Shown here: one piece after another, positions 38,394-46,086 of the stretch
How positions within the stretch are numbered: the stretch's first letter is position 1
Layout: each line of letters starts with the position of its first letter
DNA from: Aquabacter sp. L1I39
GTDB taxonomy: Bacteria > Pseudomonadota > Alphaproteobacteria > Rhizobiales > Xanthobacteraceae
Assembly (NCBI RefSeq): GCF_017742835.1
Contig: NZ_CP072392.1
Span: forward strand, 3,929,695-3,993,694
Direction of reading: 5' to 3'
Length of the DNA stretch: 64,000 nucleotides
The notes under the pieces: generated by a model
What the model saw: the letters and a program-made list of their open reading frames with translations, nothing else
The model's database searches: none
Told to the model about the DNA's origin: nothing
Program-made: the position numbers and the translations under genes

Positions 38394-39263
38394 ATGACCT
38401 TCCTCTTTTCCGCACGTTCCGCCTCTCCCGTGCTGACGCGCGCGGCCTTGAAACTGTCCGGCGCGCTTGCCGGCCTGGTGCTGCTCGGCGCGGGGGCGCA
38501 GGCGCAGGACTGCAAGCCGAAGATCGCAGACGCCCTCCTGGTGAAGCCCGGATTCTTTGTCATGGCCACCAGCCCCACCTTGCCGCCCATGGCCTATGCG
38601 GACCAGAAGGGCGTGCTGAAGGGCCTGCGCATCGACCTTGGCTATGAGATCGCCAAGCGGCTGTGCCTCAAGCCGGAATTCATCAGCACCGAATATGCGG
38701 CCATGATTCCCGGCCTCCAGGGCAAGCGCTGGGACATGATCGATGCGGGCCTGTTCGTGACGCCCGAGCGTCTGAAGATGCTCTACATGATCCCCTATGA
38801 GAATCTGGCCATCTCCATCTCCACGGCGGTGAAGGGCGGCGCGCCCATCACCAAGGTGGACGATCTGGCCGGCAAGACCATCAGCACCGACATTGGCGGC
38901 TATGCCGAGCGCAAGATGCGGGACCTGAACAAGGACTTCCAGGCCCGTGGCCTGAAGCCCATGACCATCAATCTGTTCGACAATTACGCCACCGTCTACC
39001 AGGCGCTGCGCGCGGGGCAGGTGGATGCGGCCGTCTCCATCGACCCCGTGGCCAAGCAGTATCAGGACCGGGGCGAGTTCACCCATGCGCTCAGCGGCAT
39101 GTATGCCACCCCAGGCTCGCTGGCCTTCGGCGACAAGGCGGTGGCCGAGGCGGTGGCGGGCGTCATGAAGGAGATGGAGACCGACGGCTACCTGCCGAAG
39201 CTGCTCGGCGAGTATGGCGTCGGCCGCGCCGAGGGCGGCGTGAAGGTGCTCGGCCCCAATTGA
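38394..39263 (+). CDS. ABC transporter substrate-binding protein, polar-amino-acid type
   Basis: Encodes 289 residues. The signal peptide runs to about residue 38 (LSGALAGLVLLGAGAQAQ). The mature protein is a family 3 binding protein (SBP_bac_3): GFFVMATSPTLPPMAYADQKGVLKGLRIDLGYEIAKRL (residues about 53-90), PYENLAISIST, VYQALRAGQVDAAV. It delivers a small polar compound to the permease at 39398. The start ATG 38394 follows the operator; the long frame upstream overlaps gntR and is rejected. A 134-base gap separates it from the permease gene. Confidence 0.9.
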   Translation: MTFLFSARSASPVLTRAALKLSGALAGLVLLGAGAQAQDCKPKIADALLVKPGFFVMATSPTLPPMAYADQKGVLKGLRIDLGYEIAKRLCLKPEFISTEYAAMIPGLQGKRWDMIDAGLFVTPERLKMLYMIPYENLAISISTAVKGGAPITKVDDLAGKTISTDIGGYAERKMRDLNKDFQARGLKPMTINLFDNYATVYQALRAGQVDAAVSIDPVAKQYQDRGEFTHALSGMYATPGSLAFGDKAVAEAVAGVMKEMETDGYLPKLLGEYGVGRAEGGVKVLGPN

Positions 39264-39397
39264 GGGGCGGGCCCGCGCCCTTTTTCCTGACCGGCCATCC
39301 GGCCTGAACCGGCGGAGCGCCCCGCTCCGCCTCCTCCATCCGCACGGCGCCGGCCTCTGCCGGACGCCGCCGGGCTCCTGCTGCTTGCGAGGCTTCC

Positions 39398-40120
39398 GTG
39401 AAGGGTTGGCACTGGGACGGCTTCTTTGAATATCTCACCAATGGCTACCTCATTGAGGGCGCCTTCGTGACGCTGGGGCTGACCGTCTTCTCGATCCTGT
39501 TCGGCCTGATGCTGGGCTTCGTCATCGCGGTCATGCGCATGTCGAAGTATAAGATCCTGTCTGGGCCGGCCTATTTCTACACCTGGATCATGCGGGGCAC
39601 CCCGCTCTTGGTGCAGCTCATCATCATCTATACGGGCCTGCCGCAGATCGGCATCAAGTTCTCGGTCATCGAGTCGACCCTCATCGGGCTGACCCTGAAC
39701 GAGGCGGCCTATCTCTCCGAGATCGTGCGCGCCGGCATCGCCGCCGTGCCGCGCGGCCAGGTGAATGCGGCGCGGGCCATCGGCATGACGCCGTTCCAGG
39801 TGATGCGCTACGTGGTGGCCCCGCAGGCCTTCCGCATTATCATTCCCCCGCTGGGCAATTCGGTGAACGGGGTGCTCAAGACCACCTCCATCGCCTCCAT
39901 CATCTCCATGGAGGAACTGCTCCGCCGCACCCAGGTGCTGATCCAGGAACGCTTCCTGGTGCTGGAGCTCTTTGTCGTGGCGGCCATCTACTACCTCATC
40001 ATGACCACAGCCTGGGAGTTCGTGCAGCGCTGGATCGAGCGCCGGTTCGGCCGCGCCTTCGACCCGCAGGCGGGCCAAGCGGGGCCGGCAGAGCCGGCAG
40101 CGCTCGCGGAGCAGCGGTGA
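39398..40120 (+). CDS. ABC transporter permease, polar-amino-acid (HisM/GlnP) type
   Basis: Encodes 240 residues from a GTG with GAGG seven bases upstream. The family signature [23 protein letters not shown] and the EAA loop [27 protein letters not shown] (residues about 107-133) are visible, with about five membrane helices. It probably forms a homodimeric channel for the binding protein at 38394, since only one permease gene is present. The ATPase gene starts five bases after its stop. Confidence 0.92.
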   Translation: MKGWHWDGFFEYLTNGYLIEGAFVTLGLTVFSILFGLMLGFVIAVMRMSKYKILSGPAYFYTWIMRGTPLLVQLIIIYTGLPQIGIKFSVIESTLIGLTLNEAAYLSEIVRAGIAAVPRGQVNAARAIGMTPFQVMRYVVAPQAFRIIIPPLGNSVNGVLKTTSIASIISMEELLRRTQVLIQERFLVLELFVVAAIYYLIMTTAWEFVQRWIERRFGRAFDPQAGQAGPAEPAALAEQR

Positions 40121-40124
40121 GATC

Positions 40125-40883
40125 ATGAGCAAGGCGATTGGCGAGGCATCCCCCATGCTCGAGATCAAGGGCATCAATAAGTGGTACGGCACCTTCCAGG
40201 TGCTCAAGAACTGCTCGCTCTCGGTGGCGCGCGGCGAGGTGGTGGTGGTGTGCGGGCCGTCCGGCTCCGGGAAGTCCACCCTCATCAAGTGCGTCAATGC
40301 GCTGGAAGGCGTCGATGGCGGCGAGATCCGCCTGGAAGGCAAGTCGGTCACCGACGGCAAGGCCAACCTGCCCAAGCTGCGCTCGCGCGTCGGAATGGTG
40401 TTCCAGCATTTCGAACTGTTCCCGCATATGAACGTGCTCGACAATCTCTGCATCGGCCAGGAGAAGGTCCTCAAGCGCGACCGGGCCGAGGCCGATCGCA
40501 AGGCCAAGGCCCTGCTGGAGCGCGTGGGCATGGCGAGCCATGCAGGGAAATATCCCCTCCAGCTTTCCGGCGGCCAGCAGCAGCGCATCGCCATCGCCCG
40601 CGCCTTGGCCATGGACCCCATTGCCATGCTGTTCGACGAACCCACCTCCGCCCTCGACCCGGAAATGATCACCGAGGTGCTGGATGTGATGGTCTCGCTC
40701 GCCCAGGAGGGCATGACCATGATGGTGGTGACCCACGAAATGGGCTTCGCCCGCAAGGTCGCCGACCGGGTGGTGTTCATGGACCGGGGCGAGATCGTCG
40801 AGGACACGGCCAAGGAACGCTTTTTCGCCGATCCCGCCAGCGACCGGGCCAAGCTCTTCCTCTCCAAGATCCTGTCGCACTGA
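40125..40883 (+). CDS. ABC transporter ATP-binding protein, polar-amino-acid (GlnQ) type
   Basis: Encodes 252 residues: Walker [18 protein letters not shown]-loop [16 protein letters not shown], signature [15 protein letters not shown], Walker [17 protein letters not shown]-loop [15 protein letters not shown]. It is closest in style to GlnQ/GltL. It starts at ATG 40125; [12 protein letters not shown] further in marks the usual family start. It completes the importer. The enzyme operon begins 97 bases later behind a second operator-like palindrome. Confidence 0.93.
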   Translation: MSKAIGEASPMLEIKGINKWYGTFQVLKNCSLSVARGEVVVVCGPSGSGKSTLIKCVNALEGVDGGEIRLEGKSVTDGKANLPKLRSRVGMVFQHFELFPHMNVLDNLCIGQEKVLKRDRAEADRKAKALLERVGMASHAGKYPLQLSGGQQQRIAIARALAMDPIAMLFDEPTSALDPEMITEVLDVMVSLAQEGMTMMVVTHEMGFARKVADRVVFMDRGEIVEDTAKERFFADPASDRAKLFLSKILSH

Positions 40884-40946
40884 CAGACCCGCATCCGGCG
40901 CCACGCCGGGTGCGACGCCCCGCGGGCCGCATCAGGCCCCGCACTT

Positions 40947-40956
40947 TGGCATGCCA
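40947..40956 (+). promoter_or_regulatory. Second candidate GntR operator
   Basis: TGGCATGCCA again, within TTTGGCATGCCATA, a 14-base match to the site at 38346. It lies 24 bases before the gene at 40981, the same distance as at the importer, so the enzymes and the importer are probably one regulon. Confidence 0.65.
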
Positions 40957-40980
40957 TAATATCGTTACGGAAAGCGTCCC

Positions 40981-41565
40981 ATGCTCAAGCTTCGCAAGGT
41001 GGTCAATTACGACGAGAAGGTCCTCATCGAGGGCGGCAAGGAAGCGCCTCGCCCGCTGCATCTGTTCGGCGCGGCGGCGGTGCTGGCCAATCCCTGGGCG
41101 GGCCGGGGCTTCGTGGAGGATCTCCAGCCGGAAATCATGGCCATCGCCCCCGTCCTCGGTGCGCTGCTGACCGAGGAAATCCTGCGCCGCGCCGGCTCCG
41201 GTGAGGTGGTGGAAGGCTATGGCAAGGCGGCTTTGTGTGGCACCGCCGGGGAGGTGGAGCATGCCTCCGCCCTCATCCACACCCTGCATTTCGGCAATCA
41301 TTACCGCCGCGCCGTGGGGGCCAAGACCTATCTCGCCTTCACCAATGTGCGCGGCGGGCCTGACACGCCCATCATGATCCCGCTCATGGACAAGCATGAC
41401 GAGGGCCGGCGCTCCCATTACCTCACCGTCCACTTCTCCATTCCCGATGCCCCCGCCCCCGACGAACTGGTGGTGGCGCTGGGCGCCTCCATCGGCGGGC
41501 GGCCCCATCACCGCATCGGCGACCGCTACAAGGACCTCGGAAGCCTGAAGGACCTCCATGGCTGA
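40981..41565 (+). CDS. AA_synth (PF06684, DUF1185) family protein
   Basis: Encodes 194 residues: MLKLRKVVNYDEKVLIEGG, then PLHLFGAAAVLANPWAGRGFVEDL (residues about 25-48), GYGKAALCGTAGEVEHASALIH, KTYLAFTNVRGG, and GASIGGRPHHRIGDRYKD near the end. It belongs to the family named amino acid synthesis, whose name has no firm experimental basis that I know of. Its position at the head of a catabolic operon under a GntR-type site suggests a hydrolytic or tautomerising role, not biosynthesis. Its last eight bases overlap the next gene. Confidence 0.8.
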   Translation: MLKLRKVVNYDEKVLIEGGKEAPRPLHLFGAAAVLANPWAGRGFVEDLQPEIMAIAPVLGALLTEEILRRAGSGEVVEGYGKAALCGTAGEVEHASALIHTLHFGNHYRRAVGAKTYLAFTNVRGGPDTPIMIPLMDKHDEGRRSHYLTVHFSIPDAPAPDELVVALGASIGGRPHHRIGDRYKDLGSLKDLHG

Positions 41566-42433
41566 GCGGCCTTCCCTCGCCCAAGGCGCGGCCCGGGTGC
41601 ATCTGCGCGGCGGCGGCGTGTCCGGGGACATCACCTATCTGCGCCAGGGCGCCGGCCCGGTGGTGGTGCTCATCCATGGGGTGGGCATGAATGCCGCCAT
41701 CTGGCAGCCTCAGATGGCGGCGCTTGCCGCCGCCCATGACGTGATCGCCCTCGACATGCCCGGACATGGCGGCTCCCTCCTGCCGCCCGATCCGCCGACC
41801 CTGGACGATTATGCCGATGCGGTGATCGGGCTGCTCGATGCGCTGGGCATTCCGGTGGCGGCGCTGGTGGGCCATTCCATGGGGGCGCTGGTGGCCACCC
41901 ACACGGCCCTGCGCAACCCCGAGCGGGTGAGCCGGCTCATCGCCATGAATGCCGTCTTCCGCCGCTCGCCCGAGCTGAAGCAGGCCGTGCAGGCGCGCGC
42001 CGTGGAGCTGGAGGAAAAGGGCTTTTCCGCCTCCATCGCCCCGACCCTGGCCCGATGGTTCGGCGATCCCGTGCCGACGAACCTGGAAGTGGCCGCCGCG
42101 CTTTCCTCCGCCGCCCTGCGCACGGTGAATGTGGAAGGCTATCGCCGCACCTATTGGTTGTTCGCCACCTCCGACGAGGCGCTGGCCCCGGCCTTGCCGG
42201 GGCTGAAGGTGCCGGCGCTGTTCATCACCGGCGAGTTCGATGCCAATTCCTCGCCCGCCATGTCCCGCGAGATGGCGCGGATCGCGTCCGGCGCCCGCGC
42301 CGAGATCGTGCCGGGCGTACGGCACATGATGGCGCTCACCCATCCCGACGAGATCAATAGCCGGCTCATCGCCTTCCTGGACGAGGCACCCGCCGACGCT
42401 GTCCACCCCCTGCCCGCCGAGGTCGGCCCATGA
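41558..42433 (+). CDS. Alpha/beta-hydrolase
   Basis: Encodes 291 residues. Oxyanion motif VVVLIHGVGMNAAIWQP, nucleophile elbow VGHSMGALVA with Ser, acid loop ITGEFDANSSP, and His in VPGVRHMMALTHPDE. The fold covers esterases, C-C hydrolases and lactonases such as PcaD, so the bond cleaved is unknown. It overlaps the AA_synth gene by 8 bases and the following aldehyde dehydrogenase by 4 bases, so all three are translationally linked. Confidence 0.9.
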   Translation: MAERPSLAQGAARVHLRGGGVSGDITYLRQGAGPVVVLIHGVGMNAAIWQPQMAALAAAHDVIALDMPGHGGSLLPPDPPTLDDYADAVIGLLDALGIPVAALVGHSMGALVATHTALRNPERVSRLIAMNAVFRRSPELKQAVQARAVELEEKGFSASIAPTLARWFGDPVPTNLEVAAALSSAALRTVNVEGYRRTYWLFATSDEALAPALPGLKVPALFITGEFDANSSPAMSREMARIASGARAEIVPGVRHMMALTHPDEINSRLIAFLDEAPADAVHPLPAEVGP

Positions 42434-43908
42434 CCGAGATCACGACCTTCGCCCATTATATTGACGGCGCCTTCGAGACCCCGGCTGCCACGTTCGAAAG
42501 CATCGACCCCTCCCGCGAGGAGGTCTGGGCCCGCATGCCCCGCGCCGGCGCCGAGGATGTGGACCGGGCGGTCCGCGCCGCCCACCGCGCCATGCGGGAC
42601 GGCCCCTGGGCCCGCATGACCGCCACCGAGCGCGGCCGCCTGCTCTATCGCCTCGGCGACCTGGTCACCGCCCATGCCGCCGAGCTGGCGGAGCTGGAAA
42701 CCCGCGACACCGGCAAGATCATCCGCGAGACCCGCGCCCAGATCGGCTATGTGGGCTCCTACTATCGCTATTTCGGCGGCCTCGCCGACAAGCATCACGG
42801 CATGGTCCTGCCCATCGACAAGCCGGACATGGACGTGACCTTGCGCCCCGAGCCCATCGGGGTGGTCGCCGCCATCGTGCCCTGGAACTCCCAGCTCTTC
42901 CTGTCCGCCGTGAAGCTGGGACCCGCGCTCGCCGCCGGCTGCGCGGTGGTGCTCAAAGCCTCCGAGGACGGCCCTGCCCCGCTCCTGGCCTTCGCCCGGC
43001 TGGTGGAAGAGGCCGGCTTCCCGCCAGGGGTGGTGAACATCCTGACCGGCTTCGGAGCCGATTGCGGGGCGGCGCTGACCACCCACCCTCTGGTCGCCCG
43101 GATCGCGTTTACCGGGGGACCGGAGACCGCCCGGCAGATCGTGAGGAACAGCGCGGAAAATCTGGCCTACACAAGCCTAGAATTGGGTGGAAAGTCGCCT
43201 GTTCTGGTCTTCTCGGACGCCCATTTCGAGAGCGCGGCCAACGCCGTGGTGGCCGGCATCTTCGCCGCCTCCGGCCAGAGCTGCACCGCAGGATCGCGCC
43301 TGCTGGTGGAACGCAAGATCGCCGAACCCTTCCTCAAGCTCTTGGCTGAAAAGGCAAAAGCCATCCGGATCGGCGACCCGCAGGACGCCGCCACCGAAAT
43401 GGGCCCTCTCGCCACCGCCCGCCAGGTGGCCCATCTGGAATCCACCATCGCCGCCAGCCTCTCAGCGGGGGCGGAACTCGTCACCGGAGGTGGCAGAGCG
43501 AATAGTTTCTCGCGCGGGTTCTATGTTGCTCCCACCATCCTCAGGGCGGAGGACACGCAGATCCCGTGTTTCCGCTCCGAATTCTTCGGCCCGGTCCTGA
43601 GCGCCACCACCTTCGACACCGAGGAGGAGGCCCTGGCCAAGGCCAATGACACCCCCTTTGGCCTCGCAAGCGGCGTCTTCACCACAAATCTGGCCCGCGC
43701 CCATCGCCTAAGTGCTTCCATTCGAGCAGGAATTGTCTGGGTGAACACCTATCGCGCAGTCTCCCCCATGGCCCCCTTCGGCGGCTATGGCCTGTCCGGA
43801 TTGGGCCGGGAGGCGGGGGCGGACTCCATCCGCGACTACACCCGCACCAAGACGGTGTGGATCAACACCTCCGACGCCCCTATCCCCGATCCCTTCGTCA
43901 TGCGCTGA
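42430..43908 (+). CDS. NAD(P)-dependent aldehyde dehydrogenase (second copy)
   Basis: Encodes 492 residues. Motifs: VAAIVPWNSQLFLSAVKLGPAL, SLELGGKSPVLVF, ASGQSCTAGSRLL (nucleophile Cys), EFFGPVLSATTF and PFGGYGLSGLGRE. Several DNA stretches (43150-43200, 43480-43560, 43680-43740) look less GC-biased than the rest, but the frame is intact. It is linked to the hydrolase by an ATGA overlap. It probably oxidises an aldehyde made in the same pathway. Confidence 0.9.
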   Translation: MTEITTFAHYIDGAFETPAATFESIDPSREEVWARMPRAGAEDVDRAVRAAHRAMRDGPWARMTATERGRLLYRLGDLVTAHAAELAELETRDTGKIIRETRAQIGYVGSYYRYFGGLADKHHGMVLPIDKPDMDVTLRPEPIGVVAAIVPWNSQLFLSAVKLGPALAAGCAVVLKASEDGPAPLLAFARLVEEAGFPPGVVNILTGFGADCGAALTTHPLVARIAFTGGPETARQIVRNSAENLAYTSLELGGKSPVLVFSDAHFESAANAVVAGIFAASGQSCTAGSRLLVERKIAEPFLKLLAEKAKAIRIGDPQDAATEMGPLATARQVAHLESTIAASLSAGAELVTGGGRANSFSRGFYVAPTILRAEDTQIPCFRSEFFGPVLSATTFDTEEEALAKANDTPFGLASGVFTTNLARAHRLSASIRAGIVWVNTYRAVSPMAPFGGYGLSGLGREAGADSIRDYTRTKTVWINTSDAPIPDPFVMR

Positions 43909-43925
43909 GCGCCGGGAGCCGAGCC

Positions 43926-45086
43926 ATGATCAACCGCATCCTCACCCCCCGCGAACTCTTGATCGGCGGCGGAAGCCTGAAGCTCCTGCCAGAACTTCTC
44001 GCCCGCCTCGGCGTGCGCAAACCGCTCCTGGTGGTCGACCCCACCATCCTGCGCCTCGGCCTCGCCGACGGCGCCATCACCGCCCTGGAGGCGGCAGGTA
44101 CCGCCCCTGTGGTGTTCTCCGAGGTGGTGGAGGACCCCACCGACGTGAGCGTGCTCGATGCTGTCAACCTCTTGAAATCTCAGGGGTGTGACGGCGTCAT
44201 CGGCTTCGGCGGCGGCAGCGCCATCGACACCGCCAAGGGGGCCGCCATCGTCGCAAGCACGGGCGAGGACATCCGCGGCCTGAAGGTCCCCCGCATCGTC
44301 GATCTGCCCACCCTGCCCCTTGTGGCCATCCCCACCACCGCCGGGACGGGCAGCGAAGTGACCCGCGCCTGTGTCATCACCGACACGGAGCGCCACGAGA
44401 AGATGTTGATTCTAGGCACGTCTGCCCTGCCGGCTGCTGCCATTGTCGACTATGAACTGACCCTCACCTGCCCCTTCCGGGTCACCGTGGATACGGGCCT
44501 CGATGCCCTCACCCACGCCCTGGAAGCCCTCATCAACCGCAATCGCAACCCCCATGCGGACGCCCTCGCCCTTTCAGCGCTGCAGCTGATCGGCGCCCAT
44601 CTGGAGCGGGCCGCCACCACGCCCGACGACAGAAACGCGCGTGAGGCCATGATGTTAGGGGCAACTCACGCGGGCCTCGCGGTGTCCAACACCTCCACCG
44701 CCCTCATCCATGGGCTGAGCCGGCCCATCGGCGCCTTCTTCCATGTGCCCCACGGGCTGTCGAACGCCATGCTGCTGCCGCTGGTGACGGAGTTTTCCCT
44801 TTCCGCCGCGCCCGACGCCTATGCCTCGGCCGCCCGCGCCTTAGGCTGGGCGGCGGTCGGCACGGACGATGGTGAGGCTTGCCGCCTTCTGGTAGCGGGC
44901 TTTCGCGGGCTTAACAGCCGCCTTGAGGTTCCGACGCCAAGAGCCTACGGCATCGATGAAACCCGCTACCGCCAGCTGATCCCGGAAATGGCCCGGCAGG
45001 CGCTCGCCTCGGGGACGCCGGGCAACAATCCCAGGGTGCCAACCCTGGAGGAGACCATCGCGCTTTACGAGTCCGCGTGGGATTAA
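43926..45086 (+). CDS. Iron-containing alcohol dehydrogenase / maleylacetate-reductase-like
   Basis: Encodes 386 residues. Group III ADH motifs: GFGGGSAIDTAKG (NAD binding), TTAGTGSEVT, the metal-ligand helix DTGLDALTHALEALIN and FHVPHGLSNAMLLP. The family reduces aldehydes or oxidises alcohols; maleylacetate reductases are relatives. It starts at ATG 43926 with GGGAG upstream, 17 bases after the aldehyde dehydrogenase stop. It is the last gene of the AA_synth operon; a long hairpin follows at 45096. Confidence 0.9.
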   Translation: MINRILTPRELLIGGGSLKLLPELLARLGVRKPLLVVDPTILRLGLADGAITALEAAGTAPVVFSEVVEDPTDVSVLDAVNLLKSQGCDGVIGFGGGSAIDTAKGAAIVASTGEDIRGLKVPRIVDLPTLPLVAIPTTAGTGSEVTRACVITDTERHEKMLILGTSALPAAAIVDYELTLTCPFRVTVDTGLDALTHALEALINRNRNPHADALALSALQLIGAHLERAATTPDDRNAREAMMLGATHAGLAVSNTSTALIHGLSRPIGAFFHVPHGLSNAMLLPLVTEFSLSAAPDAYASAARALGWAAVGTDDGEACRLLVAGFRGLNSRLEVPTPRAYGIDETRYRQLIPEMARQALASGTPGNNPRVPTLEETIALYESAWD

Positions 45087-45095
45087 TCCCGCTCA

Positions 45096-45138
45096 GGCCA
45101 TATGTTTACCGCCAGCGTTCGGCGGGGTGCATATGGCC
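45096..45138 (+). terminator. Long imperfect hairpin after the Fe-ADH gene
   Basis: Outer arms GGCCATATG (45096-45104) and CATATGGCC (45130-45138), inner arms CCGCC (45109-45113) and GGCGG (45121-45125). It lies nine bases after the stop codon and lacks a T tract. It is a likely transcript end or processing signal; an operator for the next gene is possible because the outer arms form a 9-bp palindrome. Confidence 0.55.
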
Positions 45139-45230
45139 GCACAAATGGTCAAGCCGCCGTGCAATGCGACAAGACCGCCGCGGGTACGAAAGGTAGGGTC
45201 CCCGGGTCATTCACCACCCGAGGGACCCCC

Positions 45231-45884
45231 ATGCCGACTGCCACCGCCACTCCTGGCAAGGCCTTGATCGCGCCAGACAATCACCTCTTGGTCATGATCG
45301 ACTTCCAGTCGCAGATGTCATTCGCGACCAAGTCCATCGATGCGGTGAACCTGCGCAATAATGCCGCCCTCGTCGCCCGCGCCGCTGCCGGCTTCAAGGT
45401 GCCGACCATACTGACCACTGTGGCCGAGAAGAGCTTTTCCGGCCCCATGTTCTCGGAAATCGGCGAGGCCTTTCCCGGCCAGCCCATGCTGGACCGCACT
45501 TCGATGAATACGTGGGAGGACGCTCCCGTCATTGCCGAGGTCAATCGGATCGGCCGCGGCCGCATCGTGCTCTGCGGGCTGTGGACCAGCGTTTGCATTG
45601 TGGGACCAGCCCTTTCCGCATTGGATCAAGGGTTTGAGGTCTATGTCATCGCCGATGCCTGCGGTGATGTTTCCAGCGAGGCGCACGACCGCGCCATGGA
45701 CCGCATGGTACAGGCGGGCGTCCGCCCAATGACCTCGCTTCAATATCTCCTGGAGCTTCAGCGTGATTGGGCGCGAGGCGAGACGTATGACTTGACCACA
45801 GGCATCGCGAAGACCTTTGGTGGCGCCTATGGCCTCGGCATCATCTATGCGAAGACCATGTTCGGCGCCTCCGAGGGGCACTGA
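45231..45884 (+). CDS. Isochorismatase-family cysteine hydrolase (YcaC-like)
   Basis: Encodes 217 residues. Asp24 in LLVMIDFQSQMSFA and nucleophile Cys122 in CGLWTSVCIVGPAL mark the family; the layout (NTWEDAPV, ALSALDQGFEVYVIADACGD) is closest to YcaC-type hydrolases of unknown substrate. It starts at ATG 45231 with GAGGGA upstream; the frame extends further but is not homologous. It may hydrolyse an amide or ester next to the amidohydrolase downstream. It is separated from the AA_synth operon by a hairpin. Confidence 0.88.
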   Translation: MPTATATPGKALIAPDNHLLVMIDFQSQMSFATKSIDAVNLRNNAALVARAAAGFKVPTILTTVAEKSFSGPMFSEIGEAFPGQPMLDRTSMNTWEDAPVIAEVNRIGRGRIVLCGLWTSVCIVGPALSALDQGFEVYVIADACGDVSSEAHDRAMDRMVQAGVRPMTSLQYLLELQRDWARGETYDLTTGIAKTFGGAYGLGIIYAKTMFGASEGH

Positions 45885-46086
45885 GTCCAGGAGAGGGCCA
45901 GGCCGCGCCGCACGCCACCTCTTGAATGGCGAAGGTCTGAGAACGTCCATCGGGCTAGCCGATTGCTCCTGTCATGTGCTCGGCCAATTGCCTGGTCGCG
46001 CCGATCGCGCAGGTGCCACGGCGCCGAACGACGCTGAGCCTCCGGCCTCCTGATTACTGAACAAGCTGTCCTGGGAAGGATGGACC

